Source of the DNA: Minisyncoccota bacterium
Lineage (GTDB): Bacteria > Patescibacteriota > Minisyncoccia > Phycocordibacterales > Zambryskibacteraceae
Assembly: GCA_020059045.1 (NCBI GenBank)
Contig: JAGVCW010000024.1
Coordinates: forward strand, 1 to 59,986
DNA length: 59,986 bases
Direction of reading: 5' to 3'
The translations under genes and the position numbers were made by a program. A model generated the notes under the pieces. The model was not told the DNA's origin. It saw only the letters and a list, made by a program, of their open reading frames with translations, and searched no databases. The first letter of the stretch is position 1, and the number at the start of each line of letters is the position of its first letter. Below are positions 39,306 to 48,029 of the stretch, piece after piece.

Positions 39306-40409
39306 TTATCTATTCATTGGCATTACAATGTATAAAAAAGATCGGTCAGAAACTCCTCTTACAAGAACAGGTTTTCCTAGGCCAGAAAAAGAAAGGACCA
39401 AGCTGTCTGTATCAATGGATTGAAAACAGTCTACCAAGTATTTGTAATTAAAACTTATAGTTAAATCGTCTCCTGTTAAAGCAGTATCAAGTGAGTTGCG
39501 GGTTTCTCCTACCGTTGAATTCTGTGTGGTCAACTCGAACGTTTTTTCAGAGGGAGATATTTTCATAACAACCTGGTTAAAAGTGTCGGTAAAAACATTA
39601 ATCAATTTAAGAGAGTTAACTAGATCTTTTTTTAAAACAGTCACTTCTGTTTTAAATTCCTTTGGAATAATTTGTTTGTAATCCGGGAAAGTTCCATCTA
39701 TTATTCTTGAAACAAGGTAAACTCCTCCCCAAGAGAAAGCTAGTTGGTTAGATGACATTTTGACGTCTACTTCTCCTTCCGCACTTTCAAGAATTCTCAT
39801 TATTTCTGAAACATTTTTAAGAGGAATGAGAATTTGGCTAATATCCCTACCCTTTTTTATTTTAACTTTCTTTTCTGCAAGTCTAAACGAGTCTGTGGCT
39901 ACAAAAACAAGACTATCCACACCATCATAATAAACATAAACACTCGACAACTCTGGTTTCATACTTGTTTGAGCAGCACCGTACCAAACAGACTTTATTC
40001 CACGTACAAAATCTTTAGCATCGAGCTCAAAACTTTTTTCATCTTTTATTTGAGGGATTATAGGAAAATCATCTGTAGGTTGGGTCTTTATCTTAGTAGA
40101 AGTTTTCTGTCCGTGTATAAAAAGATCATTATTTATTATTTCTAGAACCATTTTACTTTCTCCTGAAAGATTCGATATAAAATTCAGAAAAACTGTTCCT
40201 GGAACTGTAGCTTTTCCTGGTTCTATAACTTTTACTGGAATTTCTATTTCTAAACCTAAATCAAGATTGGTTGCCTTTATAATGCATACTGAATTTTTAG
40301 CTTCCAAATAAATATGCGAAAGTATTGGTAGCGTTAAATTCTTGCCAGTTATCTTTTCAGCTTTGTAGATAGCATCTATTATTTTTTCTTTTACGCATTC
40401 TATTTTCAT
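39306..40409 (-). CDS. dnaN: DNA polymerase III beta clamp
   Basis: Ring-shaped processivity clamp. MKIECVKEKIIDAIYKAEKI opens domain 1, with LPILSHIYLEAKNSVCIIKA and ATNLDLGLEIEIPVKV; domain 2 includes FVRGIKSVWYGAAQTSMKPEL and VATDSFRLAEKKV; the C-terminus ends in the usual FLYIVMPMNR-type strand. Three clamp domains over 367 residues, normal length. It is transcribed in the same direction as dnaA with a 364-base AT-rich gap between them. Confidence 0.97.
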   Translation of the reverse strand: MKIECVKEKIIDAIYKAEKITGKNLTLPILSHIYLEAKNSVCIIKATNLDLGLEIEIPVKVIEPGKATVPGTVFLNFISNLSGESKMVLEIINNDLFIHGQKTSTKIKTQPTDDFPIIPQIKDEKSFELDAKDFVRGIKSVWYGAAQTSMKPELSSVYVYYDGVDSLVFVATDSFRLAEKKVKIKKGRDISQILIPLKNVSEIMRILESAEGEVDVKMSSNQLAFSWGGVYLVSRIIDGTFPDYKQIIPKEFKTEVTVLKKDLVNSLKLINVFTDTFNQVVMKISPSEKTFELTTQNSTVGETRNSLDTALTGDDLTISFNYKYLVDCFQSIDTDSLVLSFSGLGKPVLVRGVSDRSFLYIVMPMNR

Positions 40410-40773
40410 TCTTTTATATATAGATACATTTTGCTAACTTACTTTTATACTGTTCTTTGTTTTTCTTCCCAAGACAGGACTATTGGAATAATAACATTTC
40501 TTGCTTTTTTAAAAATAGAAACCACTTGTAACCAGAAGCTCTTTGTAGGGATTCATTTTCTTATATAAATTTATTACTAATACTATGCTTGTGTATATGT
40601 GGATTTCCTGTAAAACACCTAAAAATATAAGTTGTTTGGGAATGTTTCATTTGGGAATATGTGGACTTTTACTAAGAAGGACTAACTTCTTTATTAAAAA
40701 TATTTATAAAACCCTTCTTTTCAGGAATTAGAAACAAGCTAACCTCCTCTTGCTAGACCTTTCTCCACAGGTT
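40410..40773. other. Candidate oriC / dnaN upstream region
   Basis: AT-rich gap between dnaA and dnaN with no gene. Three NTCCACA nonamers occur: AAATCCACA (minus, 40598-40606), AAGTCCACA (minus, 40659-40667) and TTCTCCACA (plus, 40761-40769), each close to the DnaA box TTATCCACA. AAGAAG-GACTAA-CTTCTT forms a hairpin near 40675-40692. It may be the origin or the dnaN promoter region. Confidence 0.5.
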
Positions 40774-42123
40774 TCACACAATCATTGAACGGAGTTGTCC
40801 TATCTCCTGTGAGAGAGTTGAATCATCTTTTAAATCATTTTTTATTTTCTCACAAGAGTGAATAACTGTGGTATGGTCCCTTCCTCCAAGCTTTTGCCCA
40901 ATAGACGGATAAGAAATATTAAAATCTTCTCTAAGTATGTACATAGCAACTTGTCTAGGTTTTATAATTTCCTTCCTTCTGGTTTTTTCGTATATACTTT
41001 CTTCCTCTATGCGGTAATAGTCTGCTACGATTTTGACAATTTCTTTTACGGATACAGTTTTTTTAGGTTTGGTGTTCGTTCTTATAAAGTTTTTAACTTC
41101 ATTTAGAGAGAGTTCCCTTCCTTTTAGTTGGGCTTGACATGATATTAGATTCAAAACTCCCTCAAGGTCTCTAATATTTCCGTTTATTGTTAATGCCAAG
41201 AAATCAATTGTTTCAGGAGAAATTAATATATTGTTTGTTTGGGCCTTAGTTCTAAGAATGGTGGTTCGTGATTCGTGGTCAGGGGCCGGTATATCAACCG
41301 TCATCCCTGCTCCAAAGCGAGATTTCAACCTGTCTTCAATGCTTGGTATTAGGTTTGGGTGTTTGTCAGAAGAAAAAACAATTTGCTTGTTGTTGTCGTA
41401 AAGGTTATTAAAAAGGTGAAAAAGTTCTTCCTGGGTTTTTTCTTTCTGAGACAAGAACTGGATATCGTCCATTATTAGAACATCATACTTTCGGTACTTA
41501 TCTTTTACCTGTCCAATTTTCCCGGTCTGGATTGCTCCAACCATGTCTGAAGCAAATCGCTCAGAAGTGACGTAAAGGACCCTGCGCTCCTTGTGGTTGT
41601 TTTTGATATAATTACCAATAGCTTGAATTAGGTGGGTCTTTCCGTTGCCGGTGTTTCCGTATATAAAAAGAGGATTATATACAATACCTGGCTTCTTAAT
41701 TATTGCTTGGGACGCTGCGTGGGCAAGCTCGTTAAAAGGACCTACAACAAAATTTTCAAAGGTGTACCGAGGATTTAAGTTGTCTTCCTTGTTTATGTAG
41801 TAATCCTGCAAAGGAAGCTCTTGGTTTGGGGCAATAATCATTCCCTCCTCCCTTTTAACAGCTTCCCGTGGTCGTCCGTCACGAGAAATAACGTATTCAA
41901 CTGCGTGAATGCTGGGAGATGCGTTTCTCAAGTGACGAAGGATAGTTCCGTGGTACTTGTTCTGGAACCACTCTCTCACAAAATCATTAGGAACAGAAAG
42001 AAATACTGTTCCTTCCTCGTGTTTGGCTATGTGGGTGTCCTTAAACCATGTGCTAAAACTAGCCTTTGAAACAGAAAGTTCCATCTCCACAAGTACCCCG
42101 TCCCAAAGCTGTTTGTGATCCAT
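40774..42123 (-). CDS. dnaA: Chromosomal replication initiator DnaA
   Basis: Domain I residues 1-75, linker, AAA+ domain with Walker A YGNTGNGKTHLIQAIGNYI (about 155-173), Walker B DVLIMDDIQFLSQKEKTQ, sensor RLKSRFGAGMTVDI, and domain IV with the DnaA-box recognition helix KLGGRDHTTVIHSCEKI. 449 residues is normal. Upstream (minus-strand sense) a TTATGCACA-like box lies at 42221-42229. Gene order dnaN-dnaA / rpmH-rnpA-yidC is the ancestral origin arrangement. Confidence 0.98.
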   Translation of the reverse strand: MDHKQLWDGVLVEMELSVSKASFSTWFKDTHIAKHEEGTVFLSVPNDFVREWFQNKYHGTILRHLRNASPSIHAVEYVISRDGRPREAVKREEGMIIAPNQELPLQDYYINKEDNLNPRYTFENFVVGPFNELAHAASQAIIKKPGIVYNPLFIYGNTGNGKTHLIQAIGNYIKNNHKERRVLYVTSERFASDMVGAIQTGKIGQVKDKYRKYDVLIMDDIQFLSQKEKTQEELFHLFNNLYDNNKQIVFSSDKHPNLIPSIEDRLKSRFGAGMTVDIPAPDHESRTTILRTKAQTNNILISPETIDFLALTINGNIRDLEGVLNLISCQAQLKGRELSLNEVKNFIRTNTKPKKTVSVKEIVKIVADYYRIEEESIYEKTRRKEIIKPRQVAMYILREDFNISYPSIGQKLGGRDHTTVIHSCEKIKNDLKDDSTLSQEIGQLRSMIV

Positions 42124-42449
42124 AGTTATGGTTATAAAGAGAAAATTATTAACAAGAAGTAGTATATAACGAAAAAAAAATGATAGAACTTGTCCAAACA
42201 GACAGTTTGTGTTGATAGGTTGTGCATAAGCTGGTTATAAAAAGTGGTTGACAACAAACTACAACTATAAACAGGAACGTAGCAAGGAAAAAGTTGAAAA
42301 ACAAACACCGATAAAATGTATGGTAGTATGTTTCCCATAGTAAGGTATTTATTAGTTGCCAAGCTAGGTGCGCGAAACAAACACATAAACTTGTTTATTT
42401 CAGACCAAGTCACGGCAAAACGAAGTTTAAAGCCTTCTATTAAATCAAC
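42124..42449. other. dnaA-rpmH intergenic region, possible origin part
   Basis: Divergent gap of 326 bases. One DnaA-box-like 9-mer, TTATGCACA on the minus strand (42221-42229), is visible; the rest is AT-rich with several A-runs near dnaA. No gene. Either this or the dnaN-dnaA gap may be the origin. Confidence 0.5.
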
Positions 42450-42584
42450 ATGTCTCAAACATACCAGCCAAAAAAGAGAAAAAGAAGCAGGACTCACGGG
42501 TTTAGAAAGAGAAGCAAAACATCAGGAGGTAAAAATGTTTTAAAACGAAGAGCTCGTAAGGGAAGAAAAAGAGTTTCTGTATAA
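42450..42584 (+). CDS. rpmH: 50S ribosomal protein L34
   Basis: The 44-residue frame [20 protein letters not shown], then [20 protein letters not shown] and a short end RVSV is the full L34 sequence: the YQPKKRKR start and RKGRKR end are invariant features. It is the head of the rpmH-rnpA-yidC operon, ending one base before rnpA. It is too short for ordinary gene length cut-offs. Confidence 0.97.
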   Translation: MSQTYQPKKRKRSRTHGFRKRSKTSGGKNVLKRRARKGRKRVSV

Positions 42585-42585
42585 C

Positions 42586-42939
42586 ATGCTTTCAAAAAAA
42601 AGAAGAATAGAGAAGAAAAACTTCACAGCGCTTCAAAAGAAGGGAAAAAGTTTGTTTACAAAACTTTTTTCTGTAACTGTCGGTGCACTTAAAGATAAAG
42701 AAGCCTTTAAGGTGAGTGTGGTTGTTTCAAAAAAAGTGGCAAAAACAGCGGTAACAAGAAATCGCCTAAGAAGGGTGGTGTACGGAGCGTTGGGGGAAAT
42801 GTTGCCACACCTTCAAAAAGGACTATTCTTCATCTTTTATCTAAAGAGTGGTGTGGAAAAAATAACCAAGTCGCAATTAGAGAAAGAGATACAAGATTTG
42901 TTTAAAAATAACGGACTAATCATTGGTTCTAAAGTATAA
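42586..42939 (+). CDS. rnpA: Ribonuclease P protein component
   Basis: Basic protein subunit that helps RNase P RNA process tRNA 5' ends. MLSKKRRIEKKNFTALQKKG opens the family; the RNR motif region is VSKKVAKTAVTRNRLRRVV, close to the invariant arrangement. 117 residues. It is one base downstream of rpmH. The 130 bases between rnpA and yidC, where yidD usually lies, hold no convincing yidD. Confidence 0.95.
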   Translation: MLSKKRRIEKKNFTALQKKGKSLFTKLFSVTVGALKDKEAFKVSVVVSKKVAKTAVTRNRLRRVVYGALGEMLPHLQKGLFFIFYLKSGVEKITKSQLEKEIQDLFKNNGLIIGSKV

Positions 42940-43072
42940 AGTGTTGCTTGGGTTAAGGAAGTTCACAAAACTGCTTTGGGTTTGCCTAGCCACCGGAGCT
43001 TTGTTTTGTTACAAACTTTCTTGCCTAGGAGTGACGCTTTACCTTTCTTGTATAACCCATTAGGATATAGGG

Positions 43073-43810
43073 ATGAGAGAATTTTTCCATGCTTTTTTCT
43101 ACGAACCGCTTTACAACGGCTTCATTTTTTTTATCGATATCTTTCCATGGTTTGATGCGGGTGTTGTAATAGTGCTTTTCACGATCATCATCAAGTTAAT
43201 CCTTTTTCCTCTTTCCCGCAGAGCAACAATCGCTCAACTTGAAATTAAGAAGCTCGAGCCAGAGATGTCACGCATAAAGGAGAAATACAAGGATGACAAA
43301 CAAGAACAAGCTCGCCAAACCATGGCTCTTTATAAGGACAAAAAGATAAATCCTTTTTCAAGCATCTTGCCCGTTCTTATTCAGCTTCCGATTATTTTTG
43401 CTCTATACTTCATATTTCTTAAGGCAGGTCTACCAAAAGTTGATGAAACCTTGCTATACAGCTTTGTTTCAAAACCAGAGAATATAAACATGGAGTTCCT
43501 CGGTTTCATAAATATAACGGCAAAAAGCCTGTTTCTGGCCCTGCTCGCAGGTGTTTCAAGCTTTTTTCAAATAAGGCTCTCAATGCCAGCTTATGTTGAG
43601 AAGAAAGATGGGGTACGCTCCTTTAGTACTGATCTTGCGAAAAGTATGAATATGCAAATGAGGTATGTGTTCCCCGTCATTGTATTTTTTATCGCATACA
43701 GCATTTCTGCGGTTGTTGCTCTGTACTGGCTTACTAGCAACGTTTTTACTATTGTTCAGGACTTTATAATAAGAAAAAGATTTAACCCATCATCAACCAC
43801 CAATCACTAA
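43073..43810 (+). CDS. yidC: Membrane protein insertase YidC/Oxa1
   Basis: Inserts membrane proteins. The 245-residue form lacks the large periplasmic domain of Gram-negative YidC. Helices: about 15-40, 95-115, 150-168, 198-218. Signature segments are VIVLFTIIIKLILFPLSRRA, the coiled EIKKLEPEMSRIKEKYKDDK and KINPFSSILPVLIQLPIIFALY. The hydrophilic arginine of the groove (PLSRRA) is present. It closes the rpmH operon. Confidence 0.96.
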   Translation: MREFFHAFFYEPLYNGFIFFIDIFPWFDAGVVIVLFTIIIKLILFPLSRRATIAQLEIKKLEPEMSRIKEKYKDDKQEQARQTMALYKDKKINPFSSILPVLIQLPIIFALYFIFLKAGLPKVDETLLYSFVSKPENINMEFLGFINITAKSLFLALLAGVSSFFQIRLSMPAYVEKKDGVRSFSTDLAKSMNMQMRYVFPVIVFFIAYSISAVVALYWLTSNVFTIVQDFIIRKRFNPSSTTNH

Positions 43811-43898
43811 CAACAGGAACTTAATCTTGTCTACTTCCTGCGCTACGTCAAGGTTTGTCTGTTTTGTTTCTGCGAAGCTTGCTGTCGGTAGCTGGCGA

Positions 43899-45131
43899 TT
43901 AGTTGTCGGTAAGTTTGAGTGCCCACAAGGAGTAATCTTTTTTGTTCGTAAATATTAATAGAGTTTCCCTTACGTTCGTTTGTAAATTTGAAGCGTCAAT
44001 TTCCTCGCCTGATTCAAGTGAGAGGTCGCTTAACAGGCTTGTTTCACCAGTTTGTGTGTTATAAAACCAGATGTTGTCAGAAAACGATACTAGGCCTTGG
44101 TACCAAACATCTGGGTATTCACCACTAGGCACAATTTTTGGGGACCCGCAATAAAATGTGTTTGTTTTGCCCCAAGTGCACTTATCTGAAAGCGTATAAG
44201 GAAGAATTTCTAAATCCGTAGAATCTTTTGTGTTTAAGAGGCGCAAAGCAAAACCCCCTTCTTTGCTTTCTGAATATAGAATTTGGTTTGTGTCTGAGCT
44301 TACGGTGCTTGTAAGCGCGAGCCTAGACAAAACTTTATTAAAGCTAAAGTTTTTCGTATCAAGAAAAAACAGGTGGCCCTGTATTCCAAATCCAGGTTTT
44401 GTGTTTAACGCGACAGTGTTCTCGTTTGGCCAGGAGGCAATCCATTCGCGGGTAGCAAATCGCCACACAGAAACTGGATTGCCCGCGCTTTTTCCTGCTA
44501 TGAAAGCGCTTATTCCCGAGTCGGTCTCTACTGTATAAAAAGTAGAACTGTAGTTTGGGGAGAAAACGAAGTTGCTAATGTTTGGTAGAAGGTTTGTGGT
44601 GCTCAACTTTGCAAAACCGTCACTAGATGAAGCTGCAGAAACAGACACTGTTCCATAGAGGCTCTCTATCGCCCCGTTTTCAACACGTCTTGCGACTAAG
44701 AAATTTCCGGTATTTCCCCAAACCACTTCGTCAATCTTTGTAATTGTGCTGTTTGTTAGGCGAGACACACTCTTTGACAAAGTGTTTACCTCGTACATAT
44801 TGCCAGTAGATTTTTCAATAAATCGTATAAGTGTTGTGCTTCCATTGTCTAGAATCATTGCTCCTGATACAGGATTTGACGAAACTTTCCAAAGGTTTGG
44901 TGTTTTTTCTAGAATTGTCCCTACAGGAGAGTCCGAGTCGTTCTGAGTGGCGCTAAACTGTCGTACTTCCCCGCTTGCATTAACGCCCGAGCCGTTTCCA
45001 AAAGGGTTTTCGTTTGCGGGAGTAACAGGGCCTTCCTTATCAGAGGAAAAAATTTTATACCCAACAATAGCCAAAATTAGAATTATGGCTACTGCCGAAA
45101 CTGCTACGATAATTTTCTTATTTTTACTCAT
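43899..45131 (-). CDS. Membrane-anchored beta-propeller-like protein of the secretion locus
   Basis: The 410-residue protein has one N-terminal transmembrane helix (about residues 6-25) and then repeating beta segments (GNFLVARRVENGAIESLYGT, FVFSPNYSSTFYTVETDSGI, WFYNTQTGETSLLSD), consistent with a WD40/TolB-like propeller. No family name. It is the last gene of the minus-strand type IV secretion-like locus, overlapping the previous gene by four bases, so an extracytoplasmic structural or sensing role in that complex is inferred. Confidence 0.6.
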   Translation of the reverse strand: MSKNKKIIVAVSAVAIILILAIVGYKIFSSDKEGPVTPANENPFGNGSGVNASGEVRQFSATQNDSDSPVGTILEKTPNLWKVSSNPVSGAMILDNGSTTLIRFIEKSTGNMYEVNTLSKSVSRLTNSTITKIDEVVWGNTGNFLVARRVENGAIESLYGTVSVSAASSSDGFAKLSTTNLLPNISNFVFSPNYSSTFYTVETDSGISAFIAGKSAGNPVSVWRFATREWIASWPNENTVALNTKPGFGIQGHLFFLDTKNFSFNKVLSRLALTSTVSSDTNQILYSESKEGGFALRLLNTKDSTDLEILPYTLSDKCTWGKTNTFYCGSPKIVPSGEYPDVWYQGLVSFSDNIWFYNTQTGETSLLSDLSLESGEEIDASNLQTNVRETLLIFTNKKDYSLWALKLTDN

Positions 45132-46228
45132 GGTGCATATATAGAAAAGTGGGCCGCAGTAATCGCAGTCAGAACAAGAACACCTGATGACCCAGCTCCC
45201 TGAGTCTTGGGAATACCCGCAGCAACCAACTGGTTTGCGAGGTTTTGAGAGTTTGTTTCGTATACAACTCGCAGTCCCAAGCTCCGAGCAGCTCGGTATA
45301 AGGCGACTATATTAGATGTCGTTGGGCTAATAACGTTTACGTCCACACAAGTGCCATCCCTATGGCAAACTGCTTGGTGCCAGTACGTAGGTGGCCAGGC
45401 CTCTGTTACCTGCCATGCCACGCTCGCACTTATTAGTGACTGGTTCATTCCGTTCAAAAGGTTTGCAAGATTCAGGTTAACCTGCTCAGTTTTCTTGCCA
45501 CTGGGCTGAGCTATCTGATTTTTTAGCTTTATTCCATCAAAAGGCGCTTGACCGTTTGGTCCAATAACAATACAACCTGGACAAGTACAAGGTATCGTTA
45601 CAAACTGTCTATTAATATTTGCCTGGCACATGACGGTTCCGGCGGCCAGTGGACAACCCACATTGTTTACTGTGCCTGGGCCGGTGGTAGTCCCAGGACA
45701 CTGGTCAACAGAGTCGGCAACGCCATCATTGTCGAGGTCTGCGATGCCTCCGCTAGGTGGCGCAGGAGTGGTGGAAGCTCTAATACCGCCCAAATCAAAG
45801 CTAAGGGTATTTGGATTAATGGTAAACAAAATTATATAAGCACCAACAGCAAGCAGAAGCCCAATCAAAGCATTGTTAATCGTTTCCTTTCCGTTCTGCT
45901 TGCCTCCTAGGGACTCAGCGGTTATGTATTGAATTCCGCCGACCATTATCATCAGTACAGCAAGCCCCCCAGCAATTTGGATAGAAAGTGTAAATATGTT
46001 TGCTATATAGTCGGTTTTTGAGACATCAATTGCACATCCTAAAGACTGGTTGGCTGCAAAATCTGGGTCACTCGGGTCGCATGTTCCAACTGTTGTGCCG
46101 GGGAGTGGGGCAAGAGGAATATAATTTTGAGCAGATTCTGCTCCACCCGGAATACAGAGAATTGTTACAAGAAACAGAAACATGACAAATATTTTTCTGA
46201 AAGAAGATGTCAACATTTTAGTTTCCAA
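45128..46228 (-). CDS. Pilin-like (VirB2/TrbC) two-helix protein fused to an M15-like peptidase domain
   Basis: Signal sequence (residues 8-33), then a VirB2/TrbC-type unit with two helices (IFTLSIQIAGGLAVLMIMVG and NNALIGLLLAVGAYIILFTI). A linker carries one DxDxDG loop (DLDNDGVADSVDQCPG). The C-terminal 150 residues fit an M15-type peptidoglycan carboxypeptidase fold: HRDGTCVDVNV matches the H-x2-G-x2-x-D metal motif, and AHFSIYAP resembles the closing histidine strand. Such a fusion would tie a secretion channel subunit to cell-wall opening; both domain calls are by eye. Confidence 0.65.
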   Translation of the reverse strand: METKMLTSSFRKIFVMFLFLVTILCIPGGAESAQNYIPLAPLPGTTVGTCDPSDPDFAANQSLGCAIDVSKTDYIANIFTLSIQIAGGLAVLMIMVGGIQYITAESLGGKQNGKETINNALIGLLLAVGAYIILFTINPNTLSFDLGGIRASTTPAPPSGGIADLDNDGVADSVDQCPGTTTGPGTVNNVGCPLAAGTVMCQANINRQFVTIPCTCPGCIVIGPNGQAPFDGIKLKNQIAQPSGKKTEQVNLNLANLLNGMNQSLISASVAWQVTEAWPPTYWHQAVCHRDGTCVDVNVISPTTSNIVALYRAARSLGLRVVYETNSQNLANQLVAAGIPKTQGAGSSGVLVLTAITAAHFSIYAP

Positions 46229-47213
46229 AGTTTATTAGGAGATTTTCTTCTGCTTGTTGGAACCTCTCCTTGAGATTATTGACCGATATTTCGACACTGG
46301 ATTTACCACTAGTTCCGGCTTCATTACGCAAAGTAATTGTATCACCGCTCTCGCCTGCAAAAGGCGATCCATTCACAAGCCACTCCATTATAATATTTCC
46401 GCTTTCGGGCTGTTTACTAAAAAAGTATGGTATTGCAGTTAGCGAGACCTCAGTTTCGAGCAGTCGAAACTGATCAGATATAGCACGATTGTAAATAATT
46501 CCGTATAAAGGGTTGTTTTCATATACTAAAACCTTGGGATTCTCTGGTTTTAGTACGAGACTTGCCGTGGCTTTTACAGTGTTTCCGGCAGACGTAACTT
46601 CAACTTTTATGTTTTCTGTTCCAGCAAGATATGACCCTTTAAACCTTAAAGAGCTCTTGCCTTCTCCTGAGGAAATCCCCACAATGTTGCCGTTGCGAGA
46701 CCACTTGTATGTAAGTGAGGCAGGTGGCAGCTTGCGACCGTTTTCGTCATACACATGAGGAATTGCGGCAAGTACAAGGCCCGCTTCTTCAGTAAATCCT
46801 GCTTTTCCTTTGTAAAATGGTGGAGTATAAGTCTCGGCTTCAAAAATGATATCTACACCAGAAGGGATTATGAGCAGCTGTCTTCTAATGGGCGAAAGTC
46901 CTTCTGGAGATATTGAAACATCAACTAGAGAAAGAGAACCAAGCGCTCCGGTAGTAAATGTGAACTCTGTTTCGCCCACCCCCTCAAGCTCTCTCTTTCC
47001 ATCTAAGGACCACACAATATATGAGTTCTCTACATTGAAAAATACAGTATTACCAAAATGAAGAGTAACTTGTTCACTTGGTTTCGGGCTATCTGGACTT
47101 ACGGTGACAACAAGAGAACGCTCAATTTGAGAAAGTATGTCCCCGCTCTGAGCAATGGTTGCTAATGGAGCAAGTATTATCAAAAGTAAAAGGAATCTAG
47201 CAAAACTCATCAT
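46218..47213 (-). CDS. Secreted beta-sandwich (Ig-like) protein
   Basis: No family recognised. A signal peptide (residues 1-21, ending TIAQS) precedes 310 residues of beta-rich sequence with three probable Ig-like modules (about 35-115, 118-225, 228-325). Phrases such as NSYIVWSLDGKREL, LTYKWSRNGNIVGISSGEGK and IIMEWLVNGSPFAGESG repeat the pattern W-x-x-[DNR]-G typical of polycystic kidney disease or Ig-fold repeats. It overlaps the pilin-like gene by 11 bases and belongs to the same locus. Confidence 0.65.
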   Translation of the reverse strand: MMSFARFLLLLIILAPLATIAQSGDILSQIERSLVVTVSPDSPKPSEQVTLHFGNTVFFNVENSYIVWSLDGKRELEGVGETEFTFTTGALGSLSLVDVSISPEGLSPIRRQLLIIPSGVDIIFEAETYTPPFYKGKAGFTEEAGLVLAAIPHVYDENGRKLPPASLTYKWSRNGNIVGISSGEGKSSLRFKGSYLAGTENIKVEVTSAGNTVKATASLVLKPENPKVLVYENNPLYGIIYNRAISDQFRLLETEVSLTAIPYFFSKQPESGNIIMEWLVNGSPFAGESGDTITLRNEAGTSGKSSVEISVNNLKERFQQAEENLLINFGN

Positions 47214-47275
47214 AATAGATATTATACAACAATATTTTGTTAAGGCATGCTGTGGAAGCCCGAGTTTAGCAATTT

Positions 47276-48004
47276 CTAGGCTGCCTCAGCCATAATCTTT
47301 TGGTGCTTCTTTGTAAGAGTTTGAACGACTTTCATGTCTATTCTTCCACGAGAAGCATTATATGCGGCATCATCTGCTTTTAGGATTGCAAGCTGAAGAA
47401 GTGCGCTGAAGGTCCAAGCGGGTACCGCGTTCACTATTGGGAAAATTTCAATCAAGGGAACAAGCCACTTTGACTTCTTTGCCCATTTTATTAACGTAGA
47501 TTTTGCTGTGTCAGCGAGCCCCCACCCTTTTATCGACGTCCACACGTAAAAAGTTAACCAAGCAAATATATTTAAAAGGGAGGATAGAATCCAACCAATA
47601 AAAGGAATAAATGTTAAGCCGATTTGTATTGCATCAAAAAACATGGCAACACCTATCATAAGAAAGATTGAACCGCCCTCGAGCTGGTTTCGCTTTTGAA
47701 AAGGCTTGCCTTCTAGCATGAGGCTAGGGTACGCTCTTCCGTCAAAAGAATAAGAACTTTGTTGCTCATTTCCATTTAAGTATGATTCCTCTGGGCTGTT
47801 TTCTTCCTCGTCTCCGAAAGAGTTGTTAGAAAAGTTGGGTGCAAGCCGGGTGTTTGAAACTTTTTGTACCAAACTTTGTCTAGTTCGATAAGGTGTTCCA
47901 CTTGATTTTGGCATGGAGCCGCTTTTAACCTGGTCAAATCTTTCTCTGGGAGTAAGACTGCGAGAGATCATTTTGCCCATTGGTTTTTGATTTGAGTTTT
48001 CCAT
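47276..48004 (-). CDS. Secretion-locus membrane protein with disordered N-terminus
   Basis: No family recognised. The first 105 residues are polar and low in structure (many Ser, Asn, Gln). Then come a hydrophobic helix pair (SIFLMIGVAMFFDAIQIGLT, FIGWILSSLLNIFAWLTFYV) and a third near 195-215. The C-terminus is basic and helical (DMKVVQTLTKKHQKIMAEAA). It follows VirB4 by 25 bases in the same operon, which suggests a membrane component of the machine. Confidence 0.6.
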   Translation of the reverse strand: MENSNQKPMGKMISRSLTPRERFDQVKSGSMPKSSGTPYRTRQSLVQKVSNTRLAPNFSNNSFGDEEENSPEESYLNGNEQQSSYSFDGRAYPSLMLEGKPFQKRNQLEGGSIFLMIGVAMFFDAIQIGLTFIPFIGWILSSLLNIFAWLTFYVWTSIKGWGLADTAKSTLIKWAKKSKWLVPLIEIFPIVNAVPAWTFSALLQLAILKADDAAYNASRGRIDMKVVQTLTKKHQKIMAEAA

Positions 48005-48029
48005 ACCGTTTCTTTATCTATGGGAAGTG

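Noticed and set aside
42940-43072. yidD between rnpA and yidC
   Set aside because: Neither frame shows the GPRCRFxPTCSxY core; only an open stretch of about 40 codons without family features.
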